Of a stretch of 64,000 bases of DNA, positions 10,076 to 20,486 are shown piece by piece. Below the pieces are notes generated by a model, which made no database searches, was not told the DNA's origin, and was given only the letters and a program-made list of their open reading frames with translations. The stretch lies in the NCBI GenBank assembly GCA_028687935.1, contig JAQTZE010000003.1, positions 124,001 to 188,000 of the forward strand, written 5' to 3'. How positions within the stretch are numbered: the first letter of the stretch is position 1; the number at the start of each line of letters is the position of its first letter. The position numbers and the translations under genes were made by a program. The DNA is from Sulfurimonas sp. (GTDB lineage Bacteria > Campylobacterota > Campylobacteria > Campylobacterales > Sulfurimonadaceae).

Positions 10076-10639
10076 TTAATTTAAATCACCATCAGCCCAA
10101 TATTTTGTACCTTGGATAGTCGCTTGAATAGCCAAACCATTTTGAGTGAGCTTATAGATCCTCATACCTGGAGCAACAGTCACGGCTGCGTTTAGAGCAC
10201 CTCCATCACTTCCTACTTTAGCAGCTGCATCAGCTTGAGCGTTTGCTTCCCAGCCATGTTCTACAAAGGAGTCAAAAGCTTTTTTGTCTTCAAAAAGAAA
10301 GATGATACGAAAATCTTTTACACCAAGACCAAGGCCAAGTCCACCTGAAGCCATATTCATATAGACAGTTTTGCCACCGTCGTTGACTTTTGCAAGACCT
10401 TTACCGCCTTCTGCTGAGACAAAGAAAAGATTGAGACCGAGGTTGCTAAATGTCGCATAGCCATAAGAGTTCGCAATCATCTCTTTTGCCTCTGGAGCAT
10501 ATTTATATAGCAGCCAAAGTGTCTCCTGACTCGCCTCTACACGTTCTTTTTTAAGAGTTGCATGACTCTCTCCTGACCAAAATCCAGAAAACATAAGTAG
10601 AGCAAACAGTAGCGCGGTAATTATCTTAAGTTGTTTCAT
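10076..10639 (-). CDS. SYLF/YSC84-domain lipid-binding protein
   Basis: ANSYGYATFSNLGLNLFFVSAEGGKGLAKV...MNMASGGLGLGLGVKDFRIIFLFEDKKAFDSFVEHGWE. Confidence 0.85.
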   Translation of the reverse strand: MKQLKIITALLFALLMFSGFWSGESHATLKKERVEASQETLWLLYKYAPEAKEMIANSYGYATFSNLGLNLFFVSAEGGKGLAKVNDGGKTVYMNMASGGLGLGLGVKDFRIIFLFEDKKAFDSFVEHGWEANAQADAAAKVGSDGGALNAAVTVAPGMRIYKLTQNGLAIQATIQGTKYWADGDLN

Positions 10640-12018
10640 TGTAACTCCTTTTCTATAACGTCAATAGTAACACTTTTTTCTATATGTGAAGCAAACTCGT
10701 CGATGATCTTTTGCTTGTACGCTTGAAAATCATATCCCTTATAGGCTTTGTTTATATCTTCGAAGAGTTTTGTCCGAAATCTGTTGTTATCAAAAATCCC
10801 GTGGACAAGTGTTGCATGAAGATTTTTCTTCTTTATCGCAAGCTCTTTTGTGATGGCATTATGGAGTTCATAACCCTCTATTTTACATCCAAATATGGCA
10901 TAAAGCCCTTTTTTAGAGATTGTTTTTTTCCCAAAGCGTACTTCTCCCTCGATACGCCCAAGGCCTTGCGTTTTTTTCTGCTTGGATTCTATATTGTTTG
11001 GATCGAGAATGAGCGTGTGCAGCATCTCGTAGCCACCACTGATGGCTACGAGTTTTTGCTCTTTGGAGGTGAGAATATTTTTAAAGCCATTTTCGATAAG
11101 CCAATCAAGATCTTCCACGACCATTTTGCTCCCTGGCAGGATAAGCAGATCACATAAAGAAGCTTCGTGAAGTGATGTGATGAAACGCAGCTCTATCTCT
11201 TTATCTGCCAAAAGTGGTTCAAAATCGGTGATATTACTTATATTTGGCAGTTGGATAACGCCAACAGTGATGATACTCTCTTTTGTATCTTGAGGCGAGG
11301 CGAGCATAGATTCGATCGCATCAAAACCCAGAGTGAGTTCTTTGTGCGGGACAACTCCAAGCACACGCATACCAAAGAGCTGTTCGATTATCTGCACACC
11401 CTCGTCAAATTCGGCTATATCACTTTGAAATTTATCTACGATGACGCCGATGACATTGTCTCTAAGTTTTTTTGGAAGGAGTTTGTAAACGCCATAAACG
11501 GAAGAAAAGAGCGTTCCATCCTCTACACTGGTGACAAGAATAATTTTTGTTTTAAACTCCTCAGCGATGTAGATATTGGAGAGGTCGCGTTTCATAAAGC
11601 TCTGCTCAACAGGATTGCCCGCACCTTCTGCGACGATACACTCATACTTTTTTGAGAGCTTGACAAAGGCTTCTTTGACGAAAGGTTTGAGCATCTGCGT
11701 GTCTTTGTAACAGCTCCAGATATCTTTTTTGCCACTGCTTTTCCCATGGATGATAAGGTCGGTTTTTGTAGGCGATTCTACCTTCAGTAGAACAGGGTTC
11801 ATAAGATAAGAACTCTTGATACCTATTGCCTCTGCCGCAAAAAACTGAGGTATAGCCATCTCTCCTCCATCATCACTGACTTGTGAGTTTTTAGAGGTGC
11901 TTTGTGCTTTAAAAGGAGCGACGTTATAGCCGCGTTTGTGTAGGATATAGGCAAGTGCGAAGGCAATACTTGATTTTCCCTCATCATTGCTTGTCCCAAA
12001 AATACTAAGTGATTTCAA
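10636..12018 (-). CDS. cobQ: Cobyric acid synthase-like protein
   Basis: MKSLSIFGTSNDEGKSSIAFALAYILHKRGYNVAPFKAQSTSKNS and glutamine amidotransferase-like half (ISGGYEMLHT). Confidence 0.8.
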   Translation of the reverse strand: MKSLSIFGTSNDEGKSSIAFALAYILHKRGYNVAPFKAQSTSKNSQVSDDGGEMAIPQFFAAEAIGIKSSYLMNPVLLKVESPTKTDLIIHGKSSGKKDIWSCYKDTQMLKPFVKEAFVKLSKKYECIVAEGAGNPVEQSFMKRDLSNIYIAEEFKTKIILVTSVEDGTLFSSVYGVYKLLPKKLRDNVIGVIVDKFQSDIAEFDEGVQIIEQLFGMRVLGVVPHKELTLGFDAIESMLASPQDTKESIITVGVIQLPNISNITDFEPLLADKEIELRFITSLHEASLCDLLILPGSKMVVEDLDWLIENGFKNILTSKEQKLVAISGGYEMLHTLILDPNNIESKQKKTQGLGRIEGEVRFGKKTISKKGLYAIFGCKIEGYELHNAITKELAIKKKNLHATLVHGIFDNNRFRTKLFEDINKAYKGYDFQAYKQKIIDEFASHIEKSVTIDVIEKELQ

Positions 12019-12194
12019 ATCTATAATTCCTCATTGTAAACGCAGTGATAGTTTACTTTACTCTGTTCAAGCAAAAAGTGTACTACTATTGGAATGCTAT
12101 TATTATTCGTAATCTTTAGATTTATCCCTAAGAGTGTGATACAAGAGAATAAATTAAGCTAAAATACTTGATATTAAAATTAATGGGCTTCTAC

Positions 12195-13040
12195 ATGGAT
12201 ATTTTTACGCACTTCTTTATTCACAATCTTGATATTGTCGCTACGCTTATTCTTATTGCTACGCTCTTTCCTGTAGTAAAACTGATCCGGGAACTTCCAA
12301 CTGGACTTTTGCAAAAACGATGGAGGATACTTATCGGTTTTATCTCATTTTTTATTCTTGCATACATCTTCTTATCGCTGCAATTTCGTTTAGAACTCAA
12401 TTCACTCAACAGGGAACTGATATGTTTAGTGCTGTTCTTTGGTGCAATATTTGTTTATATGGTGAGTATCATGTCTCTAAAAACTGCGCTAGATGTGAAG
12501 CGAATATATACACTTGAGATTGAAAGTATGACAGATCCTCTTATGGGTATCAGCAATAGACGCCATTTGGACGAAAAACTAGCTAATGAATTTTCAAAGG
12601 CAACTCGATATGATCTTCCACTCTCTGCGTTTATGATAGATATCGACCACTTTAAAGATGTCAATGATACTTATGGACATGATGTCGGGGATGTGGTTTT
12701 AAAAAATATTGCCGCTCTTATCAAACAAACTATTCGCGAAACAGATTTCGTCGCTCGTTATGGAGGGGAGGAGATAGTTGTTCTGCTTCCTCTTGCTAAT
12801 AGCCAAAATGCCATGTTCTTGGCTGAAAGATTACGCAATAAAATTCAAGACTTTGTTATATCTGTAAAGAGTGTACAAGAAAATAGTTTAGAGTTATCTA
12901 TCACCGTGAGCATAGGTGTCGCCACGCGTACAGTGAAAACAACTAAAGCAGAAGAGTTGATCAAAGATGCGGATGAAGCAATGTATCAAGCGAAAAATAG
13001 TGGACGAAACAGAGTTATGTTAAGTGAGAAGTTAGTGTAA
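12195..13040 (+). CDS. Membrane-anchored GGDEF diguanylate cyclase
   Basis: TM helices; DPLMGISNRRHLDEKL, DIDHFKDVNDTYGHDVGD, ARYGGEEIVVLLP. Confidence 0.92.
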   Translation: MDIFTHFFIHNLDIVATLILIATLFPVVKLIRELPTGLLQKRWRILIGFISFFILAYIFLSLQFRLELNSLNRELICLVLFFGAIFVYMVSIMSLKTALDVKRIYTLEIESMTDPLMGISNRRHLDEKLANEFSKATRYDLPLSAFMIDIDHFKDVNDTYGHDVGDVVLKNIAALIKQTIRETDFVARYGGEEIVVLLPLANSQNAMFLAERLRNKIQDFVISVKSVQENSLELSITVSIGVATRTVKTTKAEELIKDADEAMYQAKNSGRNRVMLSEKLV

Positions 13041-13064
13041 ATAAAGTGCTGAGAGTAGTTGCGT

Positions 13065-13493
13065 TTAGAGCGCACACTTACGCATAATTTTCTTCCAGTC
13101 CGTATCAAAATTCTTTTTGATAAACTCTTTACTGTGGGGGACCAGACAAGCGGTACAGTCTTGGTGGATGGCGTTTTGCGAGATAAACTTTTTGCCCTCT
13201 TTTGCTTCGATGGCGCAAAAGCTGTACTCTATTTTTTCGTCTACTTTTGTCGTGGAGTTGTCGTTAAATCTAAAATGTGGACAGGCGCAGAGGTAGCAGT
13301 TGAGCTTTGTGACTTCGTGGCATTTTTTCTCTTCTTCATAGAGCAAGCAAAAATCACGCTCTTGCGTTTTCATGTTTTCAAAGTCAAAATATTCGATAAT
13401 CTGCTCTTTATCATAGCCTTGTGCGAGGAGTTTATCCACAATTGCTTTATGCTTCGCACTGTGAGAGTTAAACCATGCCTGATAGGTCATCAT
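13065..13493 (-). CDS. Cys-rich conserved hypothetical protein
   Basis: 142 aa; CHEVTKLNCYLCACPHFRF...CTACLVPHS; 4-nt overlap with upstream ORF. Confidence 0.75.
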   Translation of the reverse strand: MMTYQAWFNSHSAKHKAIVDKLLAQGYDKEQIIEYFDFENMKTQERDFCLLYEEEKKCHEVTKLNCYLCACPHFRFNDNSTTKVDEKIEYSFCAIEAKEGKKFISQNAIHQDCTACLVPHSKEFIKKNFDTDWKKIMRKCAL

Positions 13494-14068
13494 GAGCGCC
13501 GTTGAAAAGATTTGAAAAGGTAGAAGATGATGAGAAGTTCGAGAAAAAGAAGGAAATGGTGAATCTCATAGACCTGCATCTGTTTGTCCGAGATACCGAT
13601 AAACTCTTCGAGTATTTTGTAAAATCCCCAAGAGAGAAACATTCCCACAAGATAGCCCTTTTGTTTGATGACATCGACAAAGGCTATAGGCTGCGTTTTG
13701 CGTAAAAAAAGTGTTTCAGCACGCACAAGATACGAACCAAAGGCAAAGGAGAGTTGATAGCCTGCGTAGAGGATAAGAGCGCTTGTGTAGCTGTAAGAGA
13801 AGAGCAGAAAATAGGCGATTATAGCGAGTAAAACAAGCTCTACCAAGAGCGATATCTTAAAAAAATATTCGATATTCATAATCTTGTAATAGAGTTTTGC
13901 AATGAGTATCATCCCAAATGCAAGAGCGATACCGCCAAGGCTGTAGATGCTCGGCTCAAGTGGAGCGTAAAGTACGAAAATACTGCCAACACTGATACCT
14001 AAAAAGAGTGAGTTATAAAACTTATACTTGAGAAATTCACGAATGTTGAGCTTGAGCTTTGATTTCAA
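13490..14068 (-). CDS. Integral membrane protein
   Basis: 192 aa with multiple hydrophobic helices; 4-nt overlaps on both sides. Confidence 0.75.
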   Translation of the reverse strand: MKSKLKLNIREFLKYKFYNSLFLGISVGSIFVLYAPLEPSIYSLGGIALAFGMILIAKLYYKIMNIEYFFKISLLVELVLLAIIAYFLLFSYSYTSALILYAGYQLSFAFGSYLVRAETLFLRKTQPIAFVDVIKQKGYLVGMFLSWGFYKILEEFIGISDKQMQVYEIHHFLLFLELLIIFYLFKSFQRRS

Positions 14069-15681
14069 ATAACACTCTTTTTTATCTCAAGTCTGTCATA
14101 CATTACGAGCATATTTATATATTCTTGATGCGGTGTGACATCGATGAGAAACGCTTCACCGTCGATGACTGCGAGGGCTTTTTGCACCATTTCTTCTGTA
14201 AAGAGTGCGTTTAGCCCCGCTTCAAAATCTTCAAAAAGCAGGTCTGCTTCGTCCATACGCATGAGCTCAAGTACAACATGAGCAAGAGGATGGTTTGTAA
14301 ATTCGAGCAGTTCACGGGCTTCTGCTTCATTGCCACAGAGCAGTTGTATCTGCGCTTTGAACTCTAGCATTGTGAAGTTATTTGCAAAAATTACTCCGAG
14401 ATATTTTTCCATATTGAGCGAATCTTCGAGGGTTTCTATCTCTGTGAGGATATCTTCAGGGTCATATTGTGTAAAATTTAAGACCATATCACGGATGCGT
14501 TTGGGCGTGTTTTTGTTGTTATAAATAAGGTCTTCTACGGGGTATATTTCACTAATACTTGGCACAATCATCTGGCAGGAGTAGAAGCCGAGATAGTCAT
14601 ATTCGCGCAAGTAAATCTCTTTGCCCATTTTCTTTGCAATCTCAAATAAGAACAGATGTTCATCCGTTGTACTCGTGCCTGCGTAGCTCCAAGATGCGAG
14701 CTCAAAGCTCTTTTTTGCGCTTAAAAAATGAAATCCAAGCTTGCCGTTGGAGTCGATAAAGTGCGATTCGAGATTGAAATTATCAGCCACAAGTGAGAGA
14801 TCAAAAGTCGGCGTCTCAAAACTCTCTAAGTTTTCAAGTCCGCGTCCTTGCATAAGCTCTGTCATCGTTCGCTCTAAAGAGACTTCCAAAATAGGATGCG
14901 CACCGAATGAGACAAAAAGGGTTGCGTTTTTCGGGTTGATGAGAGAGATGGCTGTGACGGGAAATTTGCCACCCAAAGAGGCATCGAGTACTTCGATAAT
15001 GTAGCCAAGAGAGCGAAGTGCTGCTATATCGCTGGAGAGTTTTGTAAATGAAGCGATGAGCGTATCATCAAACGCAGGAAGCGCGTAACCGTTTTTGATA
15101 ATCTGTATCTTTGCATAGCGCTCATAAATCTCACTCAGAGCTTGCACCTGTGCTTCTTGGGGCGTGTTTCCCGTTGCAAGACCGTTACTGACATAGAGGT
15201 TGGAGAGGATATTTAGCGGGATATAGTGCTGCGTTTTGTCGGATTGTCTGATAAAAGGCAGAGCGACTATTTTATCTTCATAATCGCTGTTAAAGTCCAC
15301 AAAATCCTCATCCATCAGCTCTGCGTTTGGGTCATAAAAAGTGCGGAGTTCTTTGGAAATATAGCTCTCATCAAATCCAAATGCAACTTCATCAGGATAG
15401 TATTTTCTCTTTGGAAGGTGAAAATCTATAAAGAAGTTGTTGGTTTGAAGTCGCTCGATATACTCACCCAAAGCGCTTGCTTTTGAGGATGCAGAGAGCG
15501 TCCCTTTGCCATTTGAGTAGATATGTCTTGGTGCTTCTTTGGAGGCAAGATTGACAGAAAAACAGTTTGTAAGAGGGTGCTTTTCCTCTGCAAAAGTGAC
15601 TTCGCAGCCTACTGCTTCGAGTGCTGTGTGCATTTTTGCGAGAGAGACTTCGAGAGGGGCATCTTTGGATAATATCTGCAT
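14065..15681 (-). CDS. ycaO: YcaO-like cyclodehydratase family protein
   Basis: KEAPRHIYSNGKGTLSASSKASALGEYIERLQTNNFF...NGLATGNTPQEAQVQALSEIYERYAKIQII; E. coli YcaO-type C-terminal domain. Confidence 0.88.
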   Translation of the reverse strand: MQILSKDAPLEVSLAKMHTALEAVGCEVTFAEEKHPLTNCFSVNLASKEAPRHIYSNGKGTLSASSKASALGEYIERLQTNNFFIDFHLPKRKYYPDEVAFGFDESYISKELRTFYDPNAELMDEDFVDFNSDYEDKIVALPFIRQSDKTQHYIPLNILSNLYVSNGLATGNTPQEAQVQALSEIYERYAKIQIIKNGYALPAFDDTLIASFTKLSSDIAALRSLGYIIEVLDASLGGKFPVTAISLINPKNATLFVSFGAHPILEVSLERTMTELMQGRGLENLESFETPTFDLSLVADNFNLESHFIDSNGKLGFHFLSAKKSFELASWSYAGTSTTDEHLFLFEIAKKMGKEIYLREYDYLGFYSCQMIVPSISEIYPVEDLIYNNKNTPKRIRDMVLNFTQYDPEDILTEIETLEDSLNMEKYLGVIFANNFTMLEFKAQIQLLCGNEAEARELLEFTNHPLAHVVLELMRMDEADLLFEDFEAGLNALFTEEMVQKALAVIDGEAFLIDVTPHQEYINMLVMYDRLEIKKSVI

Positions 15682-15807
15682 TGCGTTTCACTTTATAGTT
15701 TTTCGTAGCATAACATAAAAGTAGAGGGAACTTAGCCTAAATTAAAAGAGAAAGAGGTAGAATTGGCGACTATAACTGTATTTAAACAATTATAAAAAGG
15801 TGCAGGC

Positions 15808-18126
15808 TTGCTTAGAATTTTTACTCTATTTTTGTTTTTGTTGGGCACACTTTTTAGTGATGAAAAAGTTGTCTTACAGCTAAAGTGGCTCCATCAGTTT
15901 CAGTTTGCTGGCTATTATGCTGCCTTAGAGAAGGGCTTTTATAAAGATGCTGGGCTTGATGTTGAGATACGAGAAAGAGATTTGAAAAAAAATAATATCT
16001 TGCAGGTTATTAGGGGTGAAGTAGAATATAGCATTGCGGATTCTATTTTGCTCTTGTATAAGGCAAAAAATGAACCTATAGTCATTGTCGCACCGATTTT
16101 CCAACACTCAGGAAATGTGCTCCTGACACTTAAAAGCAGTGGTCTTGATAGTCCGTATAAGTTAGCAAATAGAGATGTAATTTTTTATAAGAAAGATGTT
16201 GATGGCTTTGGTATCCTCGGCATGTTCAAAAATCTCAAAATCGAACCAGTCTTATCGCGCACCAAAGAAGAGGCAAACTATACTATTTTGGCAGAGAAGA
16301 AAGCAGATGCTTATGCGTGTTATGTCAGTAATGAACCCTATTACTTTCAAAAGATGGGAGTAGATATCAATATTATCAATCCTGCGAACTATGGGTTTGA
16401 CCTCTATGGTGATATGCTCTTTACAAGCACAACAGAGGCACAAGAACACCCTCAACGAGTGCAAAAGTTTAAAGAAGCAACACTCAAGGGATGGCAATAT
16501 GCTCTTGATAATAAAGAAGAGATAATTGCGCTTATAAAGAAGAAATATGCGAAGGATAAATCCCTTGAGCATCTTCGCTACGAAGCAAACGCTATCGAAC
16601 AGATCATACAACATAAAGCTATCCCTCTTGGAACACTCGATCTTGGAAGAGTGCAGTACACTCTGGATATGTACTCCAAGTATAAACTTATTGAGAGTGC
16701 TGTCCCCATAGAAGAGTATATTTTCAATCCTATTAAAAAAAGTCAAGAGAAGAAAAATTTTTTAAGCCAAGAAGAAAAAGTCTATTTAAGAAGTAAAAAA
16801 GTTCTCAAGATGTGTATCGACCCTGACTGGATGCCATTTGAGCGTATTTTAGATGGCAAGCACATTGGCATGAGTGCTGATTATATAGATATTATACAGA
16901 AAATGATTCAGATACCTATAGAGATTGTTCCTGCGCAAACGTGGAGTGAGTCTCTGGCACTTGGAAAAGAGAAAAAATGTGACTTTTTCTCGTTGGTGAT
17001 GCCAACGGATGAGCGAAGAGAATATCTAGACTTTACGCAGCCGTATCTGAGATTTCCTCTGGTCGTCGCTACAAACCTTAACGAGCTTTTTATAGAGGAT
17101 ATTTCAAAGCTCAAAGGTAAAAAAGTAGGGATAGTCAAAAATTACGCATATGCTGAGCTACTTGCGCAAAAGTATCCTGATATAGATATAGTAACGGTAA
17201 AAAATATCAAAGATGGACTTGACAAGGTCTACAACAAAGAGCTATTCGGTTTTATAGATACCTTGGCTACGACGGGCTACCACATCCAGCGAGAGTATAT
17301 CGGACAGCTGAAGATAGCAGGTAAATTTGATGAGACTTGGAACCTTGGTATAGGAGCACGTAACGATGAACCGCTTTTAAAAGATATTTTTGACAAAGCA
17401 ATTGCAGCTATCTCTCAAGAACAAAAGCAGGAGATATTGAATCAGTGGATATCTGTAAACTATGATGAACAAGCCGATTATACGCTTATTTTAAGATGGT
17501 TTGTAGGAATATTTCTTGTTTTTAGTATTGTTTTACTTATTGTAATTTTTGTAAATAGAAGACTTGCACAAGAGGTACAAAGTCGTAAAATCATAGAAAA
17601 AAAACTCGAAGAGATGAGCATCACGGATGAGTTGACATCACTGAATAATAGACGTTACTTCAATGAGATATTTCCAAAAGTATTTAACAGTGCCAAGAGA
17701 GAAAACAGCACCGTATGTTTTGCGATTTTGGATATTGATTATTTTAAACAATATAATGATACCTATGGTCACGTCGCTGGAGATGAGGCGCTGCAAAGTG
17801 TTGCAAAAGTGATGCGCAACGCTATGCAAAGAGCGGATGATTACTGTTTTAGACTTGGCGGTGAGGAGTTTGGCGTCTTATTTAAAGGATTGGAAGGAAA
17901 GAATGCACAAGCTTTTATAGAGGGGATGCGACGCGATATTGAGAGCTTGCAAATAGAGCATAAAAGTTCTAAATGTGGCACATATCTCACTGCATCTTTC
18001 GGTCTTGTCGTAAAAGATACGCAGAGTGCACACAAGTGTGACGATATTTATAAAGAAGCAGATGAGCTTCTTTATAAGGCTAAAGAGAGTGGCAGAAATA
18101 GGATTGTGGCTAATTTAGAGTTTTAA
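15808..18126 (+). CDS. NMT1/THI5-like + SBP_bac_3 + GGDEF sensor diguanylate cyclase
   Basis: VVLQLKWLHQFQFAGYYAALEKGFYKDAGLDVEI; LKMCIDPDWMPFERILDGKHIGMSADY; DELTSLNNRRYFNEIFP...RLGGEEFGVLF. Confidence 0.92.
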   Translation: MLRIFTLFLFLLGTLFSDEKVVLQLKWLHQFQFAGYYAALEKGFYKDAGLDVEIRERDLKKNNILQVIRGEVEYSIADSILLLYKAKNEPIVIVAPIFQHSGNVLLTLKSSGLDSPYKLANRDVIFYKKDVDGFGILGMFKNLKIEPVLSRTKEEANYTILAEKKADAYACYVSNEPYYFQKMGVDINIINPANYGFDLYGDMLFTSTTEAQEHPQRVQKFKEATLKGWQYALDNKEEIIALIKKKYAKDKSLEHLRYEANAIEQIIQHKAIPLGTLDLGRVQYTLDMYSKYKLIESAVPIEEYIFNPIKKSQEKKNFLSQEEKVYLRSKKVLKMCIDPDWMPFERILDGKHIGMSADYIDIIQKMIQIPIEIVPAQTWSESLALGKEKKCDFFSLVMPTDERREYLDFTQPYLRFPLVVATNLNELFIEDISKLKGKKVGIVKNYAYAELLAQKYPDIDIVTVKNIKDGLDKVYNKELFGFIDTLATTGYHIQREYIGQLKIAGKFDETWNLGIGARNDEPLLKDIFDKAIAAISQEQKQEILNQWISVNYDEQADYTLILRWFVGIFLVFSIVLLIVIFVNRRLAQEVQSRKIIEKKLEEMSITDELTSLNNRRYFNEIFPKVFNSAKRENSTVCFAILDIDYFKQYNDTYGHVAGDEALQSVAKVMRNAMQRADDYCFRLGGEEFGVLFKGLEGKNAQAFIEGMRRDIESLQIEHKSSKCGTYLTASFGLVVKDTQSAHKCDDIYKEADELLYKAKESGRNRIVANLEF

Positions 18127-18246
18127 TCTTAAAATCCACTCAATACTTTCTTTTCATAGTAGAGCTAAAGATAGCAATTTTTGGATTGATAAATATTTGT
18201 ACTTGCGTTATGATTGTAAAAATAAAATAACAGCGGAGCTACTACA

Positions 18247-19509
18247 ATGAGTTTTATATCAAGTAAAAGTTTAGAACAAGCGGACAATGAGGTATTTTCT
18301 ATTATAGAGGGTGAGCTAAAAAGACAAACGAGCCATCTGGAGATGATTGCAAGTGAGAACTTTACGAGTCCAGCGGTCATGGAAGCTATGGGTTCAGTTT
18401 TTACAAACAAATATGCTGAGGGGTATCCATATAAACGCTATTACGGTGGATGTGAGTACGCAGATGCTGTTGAGCAGTTGGCTATAGATAGAGCGTGTGA
18501 AATCTTTGGCTGTAAGTTTGCAAATGTCCAACCACACTCAGGAAGCCAAGCAAACGCAGCTGTGTATGCGGCACTTTTAAAAGCGGGTGATAAACTTTTA
18601 GGTATGGATTTAAGCCACGGTGGACACTTGACGCACGGTAGCAAGCCGAGCTTTTCAGGGCAAAATTACTCAAGCTTTACGTATGGTGTTGAAGCTGATG
18701 GTAGAATGGACTATGACAAAATCATGGATATCGCAAAGGCTGTGCAGCCAAAAATCATAGTTTGTGGAGCATCGGCTTATGCAAGAGAGATAGACTTTAA
18801 AAAGTTTAGAGAGATTGCTGATGCTGTTGGAGCTATTATGTTTGCAGATATTGCTCATGTCGCAGGTCTTGTTGCGGCGAACGAGCACATGAGCCCTTTC
18901 CCTCACGCTCATGTTGTCACAACTACTACGCATAAGACTCTAAGAGGTCCAAGAGGCGGTATGATAATGACGAATGATGAAGAGATTGCAAAGAAGATAA
19001 ACTCTGCAATTTTTCCAGGTATTCAGGGTGGTCCACTTGTCCATGTCATCGCTGCAAAAGCCGTTGCGTTTAAAGAGATACTCGACCCATCTTGGAAAAC
19101 ATACGCAAAACAAGTAAAAGCAAATGCAAAAGTGCTTGAAGTCGTGCTGACACAAAGAGGATATGATTTGGTCTCTGGCGGAACGGATAATCACTTAGTT
19201 TTAGTGTCGTTTTTAAACAAAGATTTCTCAGGTAAAGATGCAGACGCAGCCTTAGAGAGAGCGGGAATCACGGTAAATAAAAACGGTGTTCCAAATGATA
19301 CAAGAAGCCCTTTTGTCACAAGCGGTGTCCGTATAGGAAGCCCAGCACTCACAGCTAGAGGTATGAGGGAAAAAGAATTTGAACTCATTGCAAACAAAAT
19401 CTGTGATGTTTTAGATAACATTACTGATACAGAGCTTCACGCTAAGATAAACAAAGAGTTAGAAGAGTTAGCAAAAGGTTTTGTGATTTACAATAAATCA
19501 ACTTTTTAA
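18247..19509 (+). CDS. glyA: Serine hydroxymethyltransferase
   Basis: [57 protein letters not shown]. Confidence 0.98.
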   Translation: MSFISSKSLEQADNEVFSIIEGELKRQTSHLEMIASENFTSPAVMEAMGSVFTNKYAEGYPYKRYYGGCEYADAVEQLAIDRACEIFGCKFANVQPHSGSQANAAVYAALLKAGDKLLGMDLSHGGHLTHGSKPSFSGQNYSSFTYGVEADGRMDYDKIMDIAKAVQPKIIVCGASAYAREIDFKKFREIADAVGAIMFADIAHVAGLVAANEHMSPFPHAHVVTTTTHKTLRGPRGGMIMTNDEEIAKKINSAIFPGIQGGPLVHVIAAKAVAFKEILDPSWKTYAKQVKANAKVLEVVLTQRGYDLVSGGTDNHLVLVSFLNKDFSGKDADAALERAGITVNKNGVPNDTRSPFVTSGVRIGSPALTARGMREKEFELIANKICDVLDNITDTELHAKINKELEELAKGFVIYNKSTF

Positions 19510-19520
19510 CGAGCAAAAAA

Positions 19521-20372
19521 ATGGATGAAATTTCACTCCTACACGATAACTATAAACAGATTGAAAAAGCCATCAAGTATATTGATGAAAATTTCAAAGA
19601 GCATCCCTCAATTGATGAGGTTGCTAAAAATATCGGTATGAGTAAATTTCATTTTATACGCGTTTTTAAAGAGTATGTCGGCGTTACCCCAAAACAGTTT
19701 TTGCACTCTGTGACGCTCAACTACGCAAAAGAGCATATAAAAGAGTCCAAATCCATTCTCGATAGTAGTTTGGATATCGGACTCTCAAGCAGTAGCAGGC
19801 TTCATGAGCTTTTTGTAAATCTTATTGGTGTAACACCCAAAGAGTGGAGAGAAAAAGGAAAAGATGTCCTGATCACGTATGGTTATGGAGAGACTCCTTT
19901 TGGTGAAGCACTTATAGGTTTTACTGATAAGGGTGTCTGTTATCTAGGATTTATCGATGAGAATAAAGAGGAGATTTTCAAAAGGTTTAATGAACTTTGG
20001 GAAAACGCAAACCTCTGTTTTGATGCAAACGCAGCGAATGAATATCTCAAAAATATCTTTATAAAAAACAAAAAATACTCCCTTCTTGTCAAGGGAACAA
20101 ACCTTCAAGTCAATGTCTGGAAAGCGCTTTTAAACCTCCCAAATGGCATGGTCGCCACTTACCAAGATATAGCAAACTACCTTGAAAAACCAAAAGCCAC
20201 CAGAGCGATAGCCTCCGCCATCGGCAAAAATCATATCGGTTATCTCATCCCCTGTCACAGAGTCATCGCAAAAAGTGGAGCGATGAGCGGCTACAGATGG
20301 GGCATAGAGAGAAAAAAGATACTTCTCGCATGCGAGTCCTTAACTCATAAAGTGTGTAGCATCAGTTCGTAA
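19521..20372 (+). CDS. AraC-HTH / methylated-DNA-[protein]-cysteine methyltransferase fusion (Ada-like)
   Basis: AraC HTH plus MGMT active site IPCHRVIAKSGAMSGYRWGIERK; no N-terminal Ada Zn-Cys domain. Confidence 0.9.
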   Translation: MDEISLLHDNYKQIEKAIKYIDENFKEHPSIDEVAKNIGMSKFHFIRVFKEYVGVTPKQFLHSVTLNYAKEHIKESKSILDSSLDIGLSSSSRLHELFVNLIGVTPKEWREKGKDVLITYGYGETPFGEALIGFTDKGVCYLGFIDENKEEIFKRFNELWENANLCFDANAANEYLKNIFIKNKKYSLLVKGTNLQVNVWKALLNLPNGMVATYQDIANYLEKPKATRAIASAIGKNHIGYLIPCHRVIAKSGAMSGYRWGIERKKILLACESLTHKVCSISS

Positions 20373-20486
20373 TACCTTCTAAAACTCTCAAAAAGTTTAC
20401 TTTTTGTAGCTTTAGGGGATTGCAAAGGACTTTAGTCCTTGCCACTTTGTGGGCTTTGCTCATAAAGTGCGTAGCATCAGTTAGTA
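20344..20486. repeat. 28-nt direct repeat pair flanking two perfect hairpins
   Basis: CTCATAAAGTGTGTAGCATCAGTTCGTA (20344-20371) and CTCATAAAGTGCGTAGCATCAGTTAGTA (20459-20486), 26/28 identical; hairpins CAAAAAGT-TT-ACTTTTTG (20389-20406) and AAGGACT-TT-AGTCCTT (20425-20440). Confidence 0.85.

Noticed and set aside
20344-20486. CRISPR array
   Set aside because: Only two imperfect repeats about 115 nt apart with hairpins between them; no regular spacers and no cas genes.
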